Of a DNA stretch of 64,000 nucleotides, positions 36,295 through 45,530 are shown piece after piece. A program made the translations under genes and the position numbers. The notes beneath the pieces were generated by a model that saw nothing but the letters and a program-made list of their open reading frames with translations, did no database searches and was not told the DNA's origin. Source of the DNA: Winogradskyella sp046545555 (GTDB lineage: Bacteria; Bacteroidota; Bacteroidia; Flavobacteriales; Flavobacteriaceae); assembly GCF_046545555.1 (NCBI RefSeq), contig NZ_JBHZTH010000001.1, forward strand, positions 434,001 to 498,000. Reading direction: 5' to 3'. The number at the start of each line of letters is the position of its first letter. Within the stretch, counting starts at the first letter, position 1.

Positions 36295-38493
36295 ATGACA
36301 AAAAAGAAAAAAAGGAAACCTTCACATAATAGGATTTCCAACTTAACAAATACAATTCTGAGTATTTTAAAAAAAGACAGAAACCAATCCTTTAACTATA
36401 AACAAATTGCCGCTAAGTTAGGTGTAAATGATGCTAGTAGCCGCAATCAAATTATTAAGAAACTTCAACAACTAAAAGCAAAACAAGAGATTGAAGAAGT
36501 AGAACGTGGTAAATTTAAGGTCGTTGTAAATACAGAATATTATACTGGTATTTTAGATTTAGGTCAAAAAGGAAACGGATATATTATAAGTGATGATTTT
36601 GAAGATGATATTTTTATTGCTTCAAATAATATTAATAAAGCTTTAAATGGTGACGAAGTAGAATTCTACGCCTATAAAAGACGTCACAGAGGTAAACAAG
36701 AAGGTGAAATTACTAGTATTATAAAACGTGCAAAAAGTGAGTATGTTGGTACTATACAAATTCATAATAAAAAGAATTTTGCTTTTGTAGTACCAGATAG
36801 TTCAAAAATGTATAAAGATATTTTTGTACCTATTAATAAAATTAATAAAGCTGAAGATGGTGATAAAGTTTTGGTTTCTCTCGAGGATTGGCCAGAAAAA
36901 GCAGATTCACCTAACGGAAAAGTACTTAAGGTATTAGGTAAACCTGGTGAGCATAGTACTGAAATTAATGCTATTATGGCAGATTATGGTTTACCAATGG
37001 AATTTCCACATGATGTAGAGTCGTATGCTAATAATCTAGATATTTCAATAAAGCCAGAAGAAATTGCGAAACGTAGAGATATGCGTAAAGATTTAACCTT
37101 TACTATAGATCCTAAAGATGCTAAAGATTTTGATGATGCTTTATCATTTACAGTATTAGATAATGGTTTATACGAAATAGGAATACATATTGCGGATGTA
37201 TCACATTATGTGCAACCAGGAACAGTTTTAGATGACGAAGCCTACGAGCGTGCAACATCTATTTATTTAGTAGATCGTGTAGTACCAATGTTACCAGAAC
37301 GTTTATCAAATGGAGCGTGTTCGTTACGACCTCACGAAGAGAAATATACGTTTTCTGCAGTTTTTCAGATTAATGATAAGTGCGAAATTAAAAATGAATG
37401 GTTTGGTAGAACAGTAACTTACTCTGACGCACGTTTTGCTTACGAAGAAGCACAGGCTGTTATCGAATCTAAGACAAATAAAATTCCAAAAGAAGTATCA
37501 TTAACTAGTATAGCTTATAAAACAGACCAAAACATTGCTGATGCTATTTTAAAAATGGATGAACTTGCTAAAAAGATGCGCTCGCAACGTATGCGAGAAG
37601 GAGCAATTTCTTTTGATAAGGTTGAGGTAAAATTTAATTTAGACGAAGAGGCAAATCCTGTTGGAGTATTTTTTAAAACGAGTAAAGATGCTAATAAACT
37701 GATTGAAGAATTTATGTTATTAGCTAATCGAAAAGTATCTGAATTTATTGGTAAGAAAAAACCACAAAAAACATTTGTATACCGTGTGCATGATGAGCCA
37801 GATGAATCTAAACTAGCACAATTACAAACAGTTGTTGGTCGTTTTGGACATAAATTAAATTTTAAGGATAAAGGAAGTATTGCATCATCTTTGAATAATT
37901 TATTAAAGGATGTCGTTGGTAAAAAAGAACAGAATTTAGTAGATACTCTTACAATTCGCACAATGTCTAAAGCAGTTTATACAACTCATAATATTGGACA
38001 TTACGGACTAGCTTTTGATTATTATAGTCATTTTACATCTCCAATTAGAAGATATCCAGATGTTATGGCGCATCGTTTATTACAACAGTATCTAGATGGA
38101 GAAAAATCTGCAAATGAAGAGGTTTACGAAGATAAATGTAAACACAGTAGTAATATGGAATACCTTGCCACTAAGGCAGAGCGTGATTCTATAAAATATA
38201 TGCAGATTCGTTTTATGCAAGATCATCAAGATGAAGAATTTCTAGGAGTTATATCTGGTGTTACCGACTGGGGAATTTATGTTGAAATAATTTCAAATAA
38301 ATGTGAAGGTATGGTGAGTGTTAGAGATATGAAAGATGATCATTATTATTTTGATCAAGATCAGTATGCAATGGTTGGAAAAAAGAAGGATACTGTTTAT
38401 CAGCTCGGTGATGAGGTTATTGTAAAAGTTAAGAATACAGATTTAGTTAAAAAACACCTCGATTTTTATATGGTTGGTAAGCCTGAAGCGTAA
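36295..38493 (+). CDS. rnr: Ribonuclease R
   Basis: Processive 3'-to-5' exoribonuclease for structured RNA and mRNA or rRNA turnover. It has 732 residues: a basic N-terminal winged-helix part (MTKKKKRKPSHNR onward), cold-shock domains, the RNB catalytic domain and a C-terminal S1 domain. The RNB motif TIDPKDAKDFDDALS carries the metal-binding aspartates. The S1 end shows GVISGVTDWGIYVEI. Found on the right side of the candidate origin, transcribed away from it. Confidence 0.95.
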   Translation: MTKKKKRKPSHNRISNLTNTILSILKKDRNQSFNYKQIAAKLGVNDASSRNQIIKKLQQLKAKQEIEEVERGKFKVVVNTEYYTGILDLGQKGNGYIISDDFEDDIFIASNNINKALNGDEVEFYAYKRRHRGKQEGEITSIIKRAKSEYVGTIQIHNKKNFAFVVPDSSKMYKDIFVPINKINKAEDGDKVLVSLEDWPEKADSPNGKVLKVLGKPGEHSTEINAIMADYGLPMEFPHDVESYANNLDISIKPEEIAKRRDMRKDLTFTIDPKDAKDFDDALSFTVLDNGLYEIGIHIADVSHYVQPGTVLDDEAYERATSIYLVDRVVPMLPERLSNGACSLRPHEEKYTFSAVFQINDKCEIKNEWFGRTVTYSDARFAYEEAQAVIESKTNKIPKEVSLTSIAYKTDQNIADAILKMDELAKKMRSQRMREGAISFDKVEVKFNLDEEANPVGVFFKTSKDANKLIEEFMLLANRKVSEFIGKKKPQKTFVYRVHDEPDESKLAQLQTVVGRFGHKLNFKDKGSIASSLNNLLKDVVGKKEQNLVDTLTIRTMSKAVYTTHNIGHYGLAFDYYSHFTSPIRRYPDVMAHRLLQQYLDGEKSANEEVYEDKCKHSSNMEYLATKAERDSIKYMQIRFMQDHQDEEFLGVISGVTDWGIYVEIISNKCEGMVSVRDMKDDHYYFDQDQYAMVGKKKDTVYQLGDEVIVKVKNTDLVKKHLDFYMVGKPEA

Positions 38494-38534
38494 CGTTTTT
38501 AATATTTTTGTTACTAATAATAAAATTTGAGAGT

Positions 38535-38834
38535 ATGATTTTAACAACGACAAATACAATAGAGGGTTATAAAATTATAGATTATTTAGGTATAGTAACT
38601 GGTGTTGCTATGAATGAAGAGGCATTAACAATGGGTTTTAGCATGGCTAAATATTCTCAAAAAATACAAAGAAGTGTTGATAAAGTTAAAGAAACGGCTT
38701 TTCAAACATTACAAGAAAATGCCACTAAATTAAAAGCTAATGCAGTAGTCGGTATAAAAATTGAAATAGAATTAACAACAAGTAATTACCCAATAGTTTC
38801 TGTTACAGGAACCGCAGTAAAAGTTGCGGTATAA
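38535..38834 (+). CDS. YbjQ/DUF74 family protein
   Basis: 99 residues from the ATG at 38535 (MILTTTNTIEGYKI), preceded by a GAGAG-like ribosome-binding sequence. An upstream in-frame TTG at 38508 is less likely. It is a UPF0145/YbjQ protein with the family strand IIDYLGIVTGVA and the ANAVVGIKIE motif. The fold forms pentamers, and a metal-binding role has been proposed for the family. The function here is unknown. Confidence 0.88.
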   Translation: MILTTTNTIEGYKIIDYLGIVTGVAMNEEALTMGFSMAKYSQKIQRSVDKVKETAFQTLQENATKLKANAVVGIKIEIELTTSNYPIVSVTGTAVKVAV

Positions 38835-38875
38835 TTATTTAACCACAAAAAAATATTTTGCTTAAAATAAATGCC

Positions 38876-39547
38876 ATGAAAAAGATTCTTTTTGTCTTAG
38901 TATTATTATTAAGTCTATCTATAGGAGCACAAGAAACTATTGAAAAAACTATAGGTGAATTTAGTACAGTAAAAGTTTATGATTTAATTAATCTTAAAAT
39001 GATTAAATCTGATGAAAACAAAGTAGTTATTTCTGGTGATAATAAAAGAGATGTTGAAGTTTTAAATAAAAACGGAAAACTTAAAATTAGAATGGATTTA
39101 AATGAGAGCTATGACGGAAACGATACTGTTGTAATTTTGTATTATACCTCAGTAGATGTAATTGATGCTAATGAAGGAGCTAATGTTAAAGTTAATGAAG
39201 CTATAGAGCAATTTGAAATTGATTTAAAAGTTCAAGAAGGTGGTGAAATTACAGCAACATTAAAGACAACTTATGCAAATATTAGAGCTGTTACGGGAGG
39301 TGTGATTAATGTCTCAGGCACTTCTAAAAACCAAGATATTTCCATATATACAGGTGGTGTTGTTAATGGTGAAAAATGCATAACAGAGCAAACTGAAGTT
39401 AGTATTAATGCTGCAGGAGAAGCATATGTTAATGCTACCGAATATGTAGACGCAAGAATAAAAGCTGGAGGAGATATATACATTTATGGTAAACCAAAGA
39501 AAGTAAACGAAAGTAAAGTGCTGGGCGGTAGAATAAAGCGCATGTAA
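38876..39547 (+). CDS. DUF2807 (GIN-domain) exported protein
   Basis: 223 residues from the ATG at 38876 (MKKILFVLVLL), with a signal peptide ending near SIGAQ. The body is a right-handed beta-helix of the DUF2807 head-GIN-adhesin type, with strand patterns such as VKVYDLINLKMI and YANIRAVTGGVINV. These proteins are exported in Bacteroidetes, and their job is unknown. It is 41 bases downstream of the YbjQ gene and could be co-transcribed. Confidence 0.85.
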   Translation: MKKILFVLVLLLSLSIGAQETIEKTIGEFSTVKVYDLINLKMIKSDENKVVISGDNKRDVEVLNKNGKLKIRMDLNESYDGNDTVVILYYTSVDVIDANEGANVKVNEAIEQFEIDLKVQEGGEITATLKTTYANIRAVTGGVINVSGTSKNQDISIYTGGVVNGEKCITEQTEVSINAAGEAYVNATEYVDARIKAGGDIYIYGKPKKVNESKVLGGRIKRM

Positions 39548-39590
39548 ATTCCTATTTGTTTGTTACTTTTGTGTAAACCGCAAGATTTAC

Positions 39591-40274
39591 ATGTTTGATG
39601 ATATACTAGCAGCTATTCCCTTTGGCATTATCTTAGCCTTTACTATTGGGCCAGTTTTTTTTGTGCTTCTAGAAACTAGTGCCACTAAAGGTTTTACGAG
39701 CGCATTAATATTCGATCTAGGCGTAATTTTAGCCGATATAGTTTTTATTTTAGTAATATTTAAAAGTACCGATACACTTTTAGACAAAATAAAAGATGAT
39801 CCTAAACTACTGGTTTTTGGAGGTGTTTTATTAGTTATCTATGGCCTTATAAGTTTTATAAAAACATCAAAATCATTTAGGTCTATCGTACGCGAACACC
39901 ATAGAATAGAATTACCTAAAAAAGATTACGGAAAGCTATTTATAAAAGGATTTCTACTCAATTTTATTAATATAGGTGTGCTTTTAGGTTGGTTAGGTTT
40001 TATAGTAATTGGCACATCAATAACAACTTCAGAAAATGGAGTAGTTGTTTTCATCACCACAATGCTTATTGCTTATTTTGTCTCTGATCTTTTTAAGATT
40101 GCAGCAGCAAAACGACTTAAAAACAAATTAACCCCAAGACGTATTTTTAAAACAAAAAAGATAGTTTCTCTAGTTATTTTAGGTTTCGGAATTTTGCTAT
40201 TATCACAAGGACTTTTTCCAGAACTTTATGAAAAAAGTAAAGAGCAGATAGATAAAGTAAATCCATTAGATTAA
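39591..40274 (+). CDS. LysE-family amino-acid/metabolite exporter
   Basis: 227-residue inner-membrane protein with about six TM helices. The first helix region IPFGIILAFTIGPVFFVLLE holds the conserved GP of the LysE/RhtB fold. The cytoplasmic loop (RSIVREHHRIELPKKDYGK) is typical of the flavobacterial subgroup. It probably exports amino acids or related compounds; the substrate is unknown. Confidence 0.85.
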   Translation: MFDDILAAIPFGIILAFTIGPVFFVLLETSATKGFTSALIFDLGVILADIVFILVIFKSTDTLLDKIKDDPKLLVFGGVLLVIYGLISFIKTSKSFRSIVREHHRIELPKKDYGKLFIKGFLLNFINIGVLLGWLGFIVIGTSITTSENGVVVFITTMLIAYFVSDLFKIAAAKRLKNKLTPRRIFKTKKIVSLVILGFGILLLSQGLFPELYEKSKEQIDKVNPLD

Positions 40275-40373
40275 TTTTATTTTGAAAGGTATTGCCAAGA
40301 AAACATTAACACTTCTCATAAGAACAGCTCTTATTTTAGGGTACGAAGGTTCCGTGGAAAAGGCGTTTTAGAA

Positions 40374-40538
40374 ATGAGTTATTTTATAATAACTAGTTTA
40401 GCTTTTTTTGGTGTAAGCTTTGGTTTACTTTTCAATATTCAACATTGGCTATATGGTTCAGATTTATTTGCATTAGGTATTCTAATGCTTTTAATTAAAG
40501 ACTATTTTGTAATTGAGGAAGACAAATTTGAGGCTTAA
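40374..40538 (+). CDS. Short single/two-TM membrane protein, unknown
   Basis: 54-residue reading frame starting MSYFIITSLAFFG, with two closely spaced hydrophobic segments (about 3-20 and 27-42) and an acidic end (FVIEEDKFEA). It lies between the LysE-like and RDD genes on the same strand with 99- and 21-base gaps, and has a proper start and stop. It is likely a genuine small membrane protein. No family recognised. Confidence 0.55.
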   Translation: MSYFIITSLAFFGVSFGLLFNIQHWLYGSDLFALGILMLLIKDYFVIEEDKFEA

Positions 40539-40559
40539 ATATTATAATTTAATAAAACT

Positions 40560-40952
40560 ATGAATAAAAGTTATGCAAGTTTACAAGACAGAATAAAGGC
40601 CGCTTTTATTGATAGTATTATTCTTATATCAGCTATGTATTGTACTTCGGTTCTACTAAATTCTTTAGAAGATGTAAATCCATTTGTTAGAATGTCGCTT
40701 TTCATTTTATATTTTATGTTATACGAGCCTATAATGTTGTCTGTATTCGGACACACTTTAGGACATTATTATTGTGATATAAGGGTTAGGAGAGAAAAGG
40801 AACGTCATAAAAAAGTAAATTTTTTCGTGGCTGTAGTAAGGTTCTTGTTTAAAGCTTTTTTAGGGTGGTTATCTTTAATAACTATAACCTCAAGTTCAAG
40901 AGGGCAAGCAATTCATGACGCTGTTGCTCAATCAGTTGTATTAGTAGATTAA
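40560..40952 (+). CDS. RDD-family membrane protein
   Basis: 130-residue protein of the RDD domain family. It opens with ASLQDRIKAAFIDSIILI, with an Asp in the first helix typical of RDD, and continues with three to four TM helices. The later segment SRGQAIHDAVAQSVVL is the diagnostic RDD end (QAIHDxxA). Function of the family is mostly unknown; some members are ion transporters. A terminator follows at 40965-40997. Confidence 0.87.
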   Translation: MNKSYASLQDRIKAAFIDSIILISAMYCTSVLLNSLEDVNPFVRMSLFILYFMLYEPIMLSVFGHTLGHYYCDIRVRREKERHKKVNFFVAVVRFLFKAFLGWLSLITITSSSRGQAIHDAVAQSVVLVD

Positions 40953-40964
40953 AGTTATATAAAT

Positions 40965-40997
40965 AAAAAACCCTCAACATAAGTTGAAGGGTTTTTA
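40965..40997 (+). terminator. Terminator after the RDD gene
   Basis: Hairpin AAAAACCCTCAAC / GTTGAAGGGTTTTT with a one-base bulge and 4-base loop, ending in a T-run. On the other strand it could also end tRNA-Cys transcription. Confidence 0.7.
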
Positions 40998-40998
40998 G

Positions 40999-41069
40999 AG
41001 GTGTCGAGCGGATTCGAACCGCTGTAGATGGTGTTGCAGACCACTGCCTAGCCACTCGGCCACGACACC
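40999..41069 (-). tRNA. tRNA-Cys (GCA)
   Basis: 71-nt cloverleaf on the minus strand. Acceptor GGTGTCG pairs with CGACACC, the anticodon loop contains GCA, and the T-loop is GTTCGAATC. The discriminator base is U, as required for CysRS recognition. CCA is not encoded. Confidence 0.96.
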
Positions 41070-41119
41070 CTTTTGCGATGGCAAATATATAAATTATATA
41101 CGTTTTACATTGTATACAG

Positions 41120-41482
41120 TTACTTTTTTCGCTTTTGAGATAGTTTTATAGTTACCATTTCCACATCACCACCAATAGGAGGATTGATTTTACTAACACA
41201 TACAGTAGCTTTTGTTACTAAAACATCTTCGTTAAAAATGCGATTAAGAATTCTTTTTGCTACTGTTTCTAGTAGTTTAGACGGTATTTCCATTTCTTCT
41301 CTTACGACCTTATTTAGAAATACATAATCAACGGTATCACTTAATTCATCGGTTTTAGCTGAGGTTTTTAAATTCGCTTTAACGTTTAAATCAACCCTGT
41401 ACTGACTTCCAATAGCCGTTTCTTCTTTTAAACAGCCATGATGCGCATAGATCCTTATGTTTTCTACTTTTATTATTCCCAT
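41120..41482 (-). CDS. folB: Dihydroneopterin aldolase
   Basis: 120-residue enzyme converting dihydroneopterin to 6-hydroxymethyl-dihydropterin in folate synthesis. It opens GIIKVENIRIYAHHGCLKEE, the FolB active-site start, and later has DYVFLNKVVREEM with the substrate-binding region. The Lys in the C-terminal VCVSKINPPIGG completes the site. Cytoplasmic, stand-alone on the minus strand. Confidence 0.92.
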   Translation of the reverse strand: MGIIKVENIRIYAHHGCLKEETAIGSQYRVDLNVKANLKTSAKTDELSDTVDYVFLNKVVREEMEIPSKLLETVAKRILNRIFNEDVLVTKATVCVSKINPPIGGDVEMVTIKLSQKRKK

Positions 41483-41534
41483 AAGACAAAAATAAGATTA
41501 GAATTCTTTTACAGATAATTTAAATAAGATATTT

Positions 41535-41735
41535 CTATCTAGTGAAAAAATCAAAAACATTACTTATGGCACTCGTTCGTGATTTAAAAAACTCAGTATA
41601 TGTGCATTTTTTACAAGTCACAGAAGTAAACTTTTTGTTTTGTACATCAAATATTTTAGAAAAAGTACCTCCTGTAGCTCTCATTTGGCCAAGTTCATAA
41701 GTTGTGTTATCGCATTTAGGACATTTGTAATTCAT
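41535..41735 (-). CDS. Zinc-ribbon nucleic-acid-binding-like protein
   Basis: 66 residues with two CxxC knuckles, CPKC (residues 5-8) and CKKC (41-44), separated by a Gly/Thr-rich loop. This is the small DUF2116/COG3478-type zinc ribbon found in many bacteria. It may bind nucleic acid or a protein partner; no role is established. Divergent from glnS, sharing a 90-base upstream region. Confidence 0.8.
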   Translation of the reverse strand: MNYKCPKCDNTTYELGQMRATGGTFSKIFDVQNKKFTSVTCKKCTYTEFFKSRTSAISNVFDFFTR

Positions 41736-41825
41736 GGTTTTTGGTTTTGGTTATAACTATACTATGAGTATGAAGTAGTGTAATAATGTTACATTTTATG
41801 TAATTTTGCACCTTAATATTTTGCA

Positions 41826-43826
41826 ATGTCAGAAGAAACTAAAGCCCTCAATTTCATTGAGCATATTATAGAAGAAGATTTAGAGAATGGTTTATCAAAA
41901 GATAAGCTTCGTTTTCGTTTTCCACCCGAACCAAATGGGTATTTACATATTGGCCATACCAAAGCCATAGGTATTAGTTTTGGTCTTGGCGAAAAGTATA
42001 ATGCTCCAGTAAATTTAAGATTTGATGATACAAATCCCGCAAAGGAAGAACAAGAATATGTGGACGCTATAAAGCGAGATATAGCTTGGTTAGGGTACAA
42101 ATGGGAGAATGAATTATATTCTTCAGATTATTTTGATAAACTTTACGAATGGGCTTTACAAATGATTAAAGACGGTATGGCTTATGTGGATAGTCAATCT
42201 TCTGAAGCTATGGCAGAGCAAAAAGGAACACCGACCCAAGTCGGCACTAATAGTCCTTTTAGAAATAGAAGCATAGAAGAGAACTTAGATTTGTTTAAGC
42301 GAATGAAGGAAGGGGAGTTTCCTGCTGGCACACATGTGTTACGTGCTAAGATAGATATGGAAGACCCTAATATGTTAATGCGCGATCCTTTAATGTATCG
42401 CATCCTTTACGCAACACATCATAGAACAGGAGATAAATGGTGTATTTACCCAATGTACGATTGGACACATGGTGAGAGTGATTATATCGAGCAAATCTCA
42501 CATTCGTTATGTTCATTAGAATTTAAACCTCACAGAAAACTTTATGATTGGTTTAAAGCGCATGTTTTTAAATACAGCCAAGACGAATTACCACTACCGC
42601 CAAAACAGCGAGAGTTTGCAAGACTTAACTTAAGTTATACTATAATGAGTAAGCGTAAATTGTTGCGCTTAGTCGAAAAAGGTGTGGTATCTGGTTGGGA
42701 TGATCCGCGTATGCCAACAATATCAGGATTACGTCGACGCGGCTATACACCAAGTTCAATTCGTCAGTTTATTGATAAGGTTGGTGTTGCAAAGCGCGAA
42801 AATGTTATTGATGTGTCGTTATTAGAGTTTTGTGTTCGCGAGGATTTAAACAAAACAGCTAATAGAGTTATGGCGGTTTTAAATCCGTTAAAAGTGGTTA
42901 TCACTAATTATTCGAAAGATAATGAGGAATGGCTCGAAGCTGAGAATAATCAAGAAGATGAATCTGCAGGATACAGAAAAGTACCATTTTCTAGAGAAAT
43001 TTATATCGAAAAAGAAGATTTTAAAGAAGAGGCGGGTAATAAATTCTTTCGTTTAAAATTAGGAGGAGAGGTGAGATTGAAAAACGCCTATATTATTAAA
43101 GCTAATAGTGTTGTAAAAGATGAGAATGGCGAAATAACAGAAGTGCACTGTACTTATGATACAGACACTTCTAAGAAAATAAAAGGCACACTACATTGGG
43201 TATCAATAAAGCATGCTATTTCAGCAGAAATAAGAGAATACGATCGTTTATTTGTGGACGAAGCGCCAGATAGTCACAAGGATAAGGACTTTATGGATTT
43301 TTTAAACCCCAATTCACTGACTGTAAAAACAGGTTATTTAGAACCTGGTTTATCTGATGCAAAGATCGAAGAGCGATTTCAGTTTCAGCGTTTAGGTTAT
43401 TTTGTGGTGGATAAAGATTCTAAATCTGATAGTTTAGTATTTAATAAAACGGTTGGTTTAAGAGACAGTTGGGCTAGACAAAAGCCTAAACCACAGAACA
43501 ACAATTCAAAACCCAAATCGCAACAGCAACGTTCCGCAATTAGTGTGATTCAGCAATTTGGAAAAAAGTACACTAACTTACCTAAAGAGAAACAGGTTAA
43601 GGTAAAAGCAGAAATCATTGATCTTGCAAAACAAGTATCTTATGAAGAATTAGAGCCTTTATTTGCTACTGCTGTAAAGAAAGCGGGCACTCGTATTGCT
43701 GTACTAATTACATTAAAAGAGCTGCTTTTAAGTGGCTTACAGAGGAATGAATCCATAAATGAATTTATTACTAAAGCTTTAGAAGATAAGAATGAGATTT
43801 TGGTTGAGGAAGCTAAATCTGTTTAG
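41826..43826 (+). CDS. glnS: Glutaminyl-tRNA synthetase with C-terminal extension
   Basis: Charges tRNA-Gln with glutamine. It has 666 residues, about 110 longer than E. coli GlnRS. Class I motifs are present: PNGYLHIGH at about 33-41 and TIMSKRKLL for the KMSKS site. The usual anticodon-binding barrels end near residue 555. After a Gln/Lys/Pro-rich linker, KPKPQNNNSKPKSQQQ, an extra helical domain (about 575-650) follows. The flavobacterial -7 element TAATTTTG is at 41801-41808. Confidence 0.95.
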   Translation: MSEETKALNFIEHIIEEDLENGLSKDKLRFRFPPEPNGYLHIGHTKAIGISFGLGEKYNAPVNLRFDDTNPAKEEQEYVDAIKRDIAWLGYKWENELYSSDYFDKLYEWALQMIKDGMAYVDSQSSEAMAEQKGTPTQVGTNSPFRNRSIEENLDLFKRMKEGEFPAGTHVLRAKIDMEDPNMLMRDPLMYRILYATHHRTGDKWCIYPMYDWTHGESDYIEQISHSLCSLEFKPHRKLYDWFKAHVFKYSQDELPLPPKQREFARLNLSYTIMSKRKLLRLVEKGVVSGWDDPRMPTISGLRRRGYTPSSIRQFIDKVGVAKRENVIDVSLLEFCVREDLNKTANRVMAVLNPLKVVITNYSKDNEEWLEAENNQEDESAGYRKVPFSREIYIEKEDFKEEAGNKFFRLKLGGEVRLKNAYIIKANSVVKDENGEITEVHCTYDTDTSKKIKGTLHWVSIKHAISAEIREYDRLFVDEAPDSHKDKDFMDFLNPNSLTVKTGYLEPGLSDAKIEERFQFQRLGYFVVDKDSKSDSLVFNKTVGLRDSWARQKPKPQNNNSKPKSQQQRSAISVIQQFGKKYTNLPKEKQVKVKAEIIDLAKQVSYEELEPLFATAVKKAGTRIAVLITLKELLLSGLQRNESINEFITKALEDKNEILVEEAKSV

Positions 43827-43866
43827 TTAGTTTGTAATCTTTTCTAATCTTTACGACATAAGAGAT

Positions 43867-44373
43867 ATGAAAAGAAAAATCTTTCTATATGTCGTGCTTA
43901 TTTCATCGTTCAGTTTCTCGCAGAATATGAACAATGATAAACTTCAAGAAATTTATTTCTCAATTAGTGACTCTGTTCAGGGTAGGTTGGGTGCTTGGCA
44001 ATTCCAGGTTAATGACATAAGACTTATATCGTTGACAGATATGAATCACAATAGAATGCGAATTATTTCACCAATAGCAGAAATTAGTTCGGTAAATGAT
44101 AATTTACTAAAGGCCGCAATGGTGGCAAATTTTCATACTGCCTTAGATGTTAAATATGCCATTACAGACGGAATACTATGGTCGGTTTATTCACATCCAT
44201 TAAAAGCACTTTCAGAAGACCAAGTTAGGGATGCTTTAAGTCAGGTTTATTATGCCAATATAAATTTCGGAAGTAGTTTTGCTAGCACATCTTTAACTTT
44301 TCCGGCCAATAACGGAGCTGATCAAAAAAGTGATAAAAAAGTAGAACCAAGTTTTAAAAAAAAGAAGGTTTAA
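43867..44373 (+). CDS. Exported YbjN/T3S-chaperone-like fold protein (tentative)
   Basis: 168 residues with a signal peptide ending near FSFSQ. The core NRMRIISPIAEI ... LLKAAMVANFHTALDV ... DGILWSVYSHPLKAL has the order of the YbjN/type III chaperone-like alpha-beta fold, with a Lys-rich tail. The assignment rests only on the pattern. No enzymatic motif. A terminator follows at 44398-44430. Confidence 0.6.
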   Translation: MKRKIFLYVVLISSFSFSQNMNNDKLQEIYFSISDSVQGRLGAWQFQVNDIRLISLTDMNHNRMRIISPIAEISSVNDNLLKAAMVANFHTALDVKYAITDGILWSVYSHPLKALSEDQVRDALSQVYYANINFGSSFASTSLTFPANNGADQKSDKKVEPSFKKKKV

Positions 44374-44397
44374 CCCTTAGTTAATTCTTTTTCCAAC

Positions 44398-44430
44398 AAC
44401 CCATAAGAATAGGACTTATGGGTTTTTTTG
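44398..44430 (+). terminator. Terminator after the YbjN-like gene
   Basis: Stem CCCATAAG / CTTATGGG with a 7-base loop and a run of seven Ts. Confidence 0.8.
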
Positions 44431-44465
44431 TACTTTTAAGTGTTACTAACCAATAATCAATTTAA

Positions 44466-44954
44466 ATGGAATTTAATTATTTAGCAATTGCGGTAGCTGC
44501 AATTGTACCAATTGTACTAGGGTTTCTTTGGTATAACCCTATGTTGTTTGGAAATGTCTGGATGCGAGAATCTGGTATTACTGAAGAAAAAATGAAAAGT
44601 GGAAACATGGTCGTTATATTTTTTGTTTCTATTGTACTATCAGTTTTGTTATCCTTTTTTACCCAGTTTTTAGTTATTCACCAAACAGGGGCTGTTCAAA
44701 TGATCGGTGGAGACCCTACCGTAGAAGGTATTTTACCTTCGTTTCAAGCTTTTATGGATGATTACGGGTCTAATTACAGAAGCTATAAACATGGTGCATT
44801 ACACGGTTTATTAGCGGGAGTTTTTATTGTTTTTCCTATTATAGGTATTAACGGTTTGTTTGAGCGAAAATCATGGAAATATATCTTCGTAAATGTTGGT
44901 TATTGGACCCTCGTTTTAACGATAATGGGAGCCATTTTGTGTGGTTGGGTTTAG
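44466..44954 (+). CDS. DUF1761 membrane protein
   Basis: 162-residue protein with about four TM helices. The N terminus contains FLWYNPMLFGNVWMRESGI, the signature of DUF1761 (a Trp-Tyr near the first helix and a loop with FG..W). Function of the family is unknown. It is convergent with the 45009-45530 gene; the terminator at 44979 serves both. Confidence 0.85.
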   Translation: MEFNYLAIAVAAIVPIVLGFLWYNPMLFGNVWMRESGITEEKMKSGNMVVIFFVSIVLSVLLSFFTQFLVIHQTGAVQMIGGDPTVEGILPSFQAFMDDYGSNYRSYKHGALHGLLAGVFIVFPIIGINGLFERKSWKYIFVNVGYWTLVLTIMGAILCGWV

Positions 44955-44978
44955 CTTAAAGTGTATATTAAAAATATA

Positions 44979-45008
44979 CCCTCGAAGTTTTAAGTTCGAG
45001 GGTTTTTA
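44979..45008. terminator. Bidirectional terminator between convergent genes
   Basis: Stem CCCTCGAA / TTCGAGGG with an 8-base loop and a T-run. It lies between the stop codons of the DUF1761 gene and the minus-strand gene. Confidence 0.8.
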
Positions 45009-45530
45009 TTAATCTGTTATTTCTTCGACTTCGACTTGGTCATCGGGTATTTCTAGCACAGTTTCAAATTCTGGCAAGACTTGTGCTGTCATCGCTTTAT
45101 TTTTTAATTGCTTTGCCTCAATAAACCACCAATGCGACTCTACATCATTATAAATTCCTAAAAGATAGCTTTTAGATTTTATCCGTTGTCCCGTCATCTT
45201 CATTTGGTTTTTACCCTCTATTATACAGCGATACTGCCCTTGTTCTTTAACAATTTCAGAGACACCAAGTATTTCTGCTTTTTCAAAAACAAAACCCTGA
45301 GTTTTCATTCCGTCAAAAGTACTTTTTAAAAGAGTTAAAGCGGCATCTTTTCCACCCATTAAGTCTATAACCTTTGGAAGTGTATATTTTAAAAGCAACT
45401 CAAAATCCATTTCTAAGGTTGCTTTAGAGGCTATTTTAGCGTCACTTAGCGCGTCTTCTTTAGTTTGAGAAAAGGCATTAAAATTTAGTGCTATAAGTAA
45501 TAAAAATATTATGGTTTTTATTTTATTCAT
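45009..45530 (-). CDS. Exported protein, partner of SPFH gene, unknown
   Basis: 173 residues from the ATG at 45530, with a signal peptide ending near FNAFSQ. The remainder is a small alpha/beta protein ending in an acidic tail (DDQVEVEEITD), with a WWFIEAKQL segment. Family not recognised; it has the size and look of an NTF2-like or DUF4878-like fold. It overlaps the upstream SPFH gene by 8 bases, so it is translationally coupled. Confidence 0.65.
   Translation of the reverse strand: MNKIKTIIFLLLIALNFNAFSQTKEDALSDAKIASKATLEMDFELLLKYTLPKVIDLMGGKDAALTLLKSTFDGMKTQGFVFEKAEILGVSEIVKEQGQYRCIIEGKNQMKMTGQRIKSKSYLLGIYNDVESHWWFIEAKQLKNKAMTAQVLPEFETVLEIPDDQVEVEEITD

Noticed and set aside
40282..40371. 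29-codon frame with TTG start before the 54-residue protein
   Set aside because: TTG start, no signal of coding, and it ends right before a better ATG frame.
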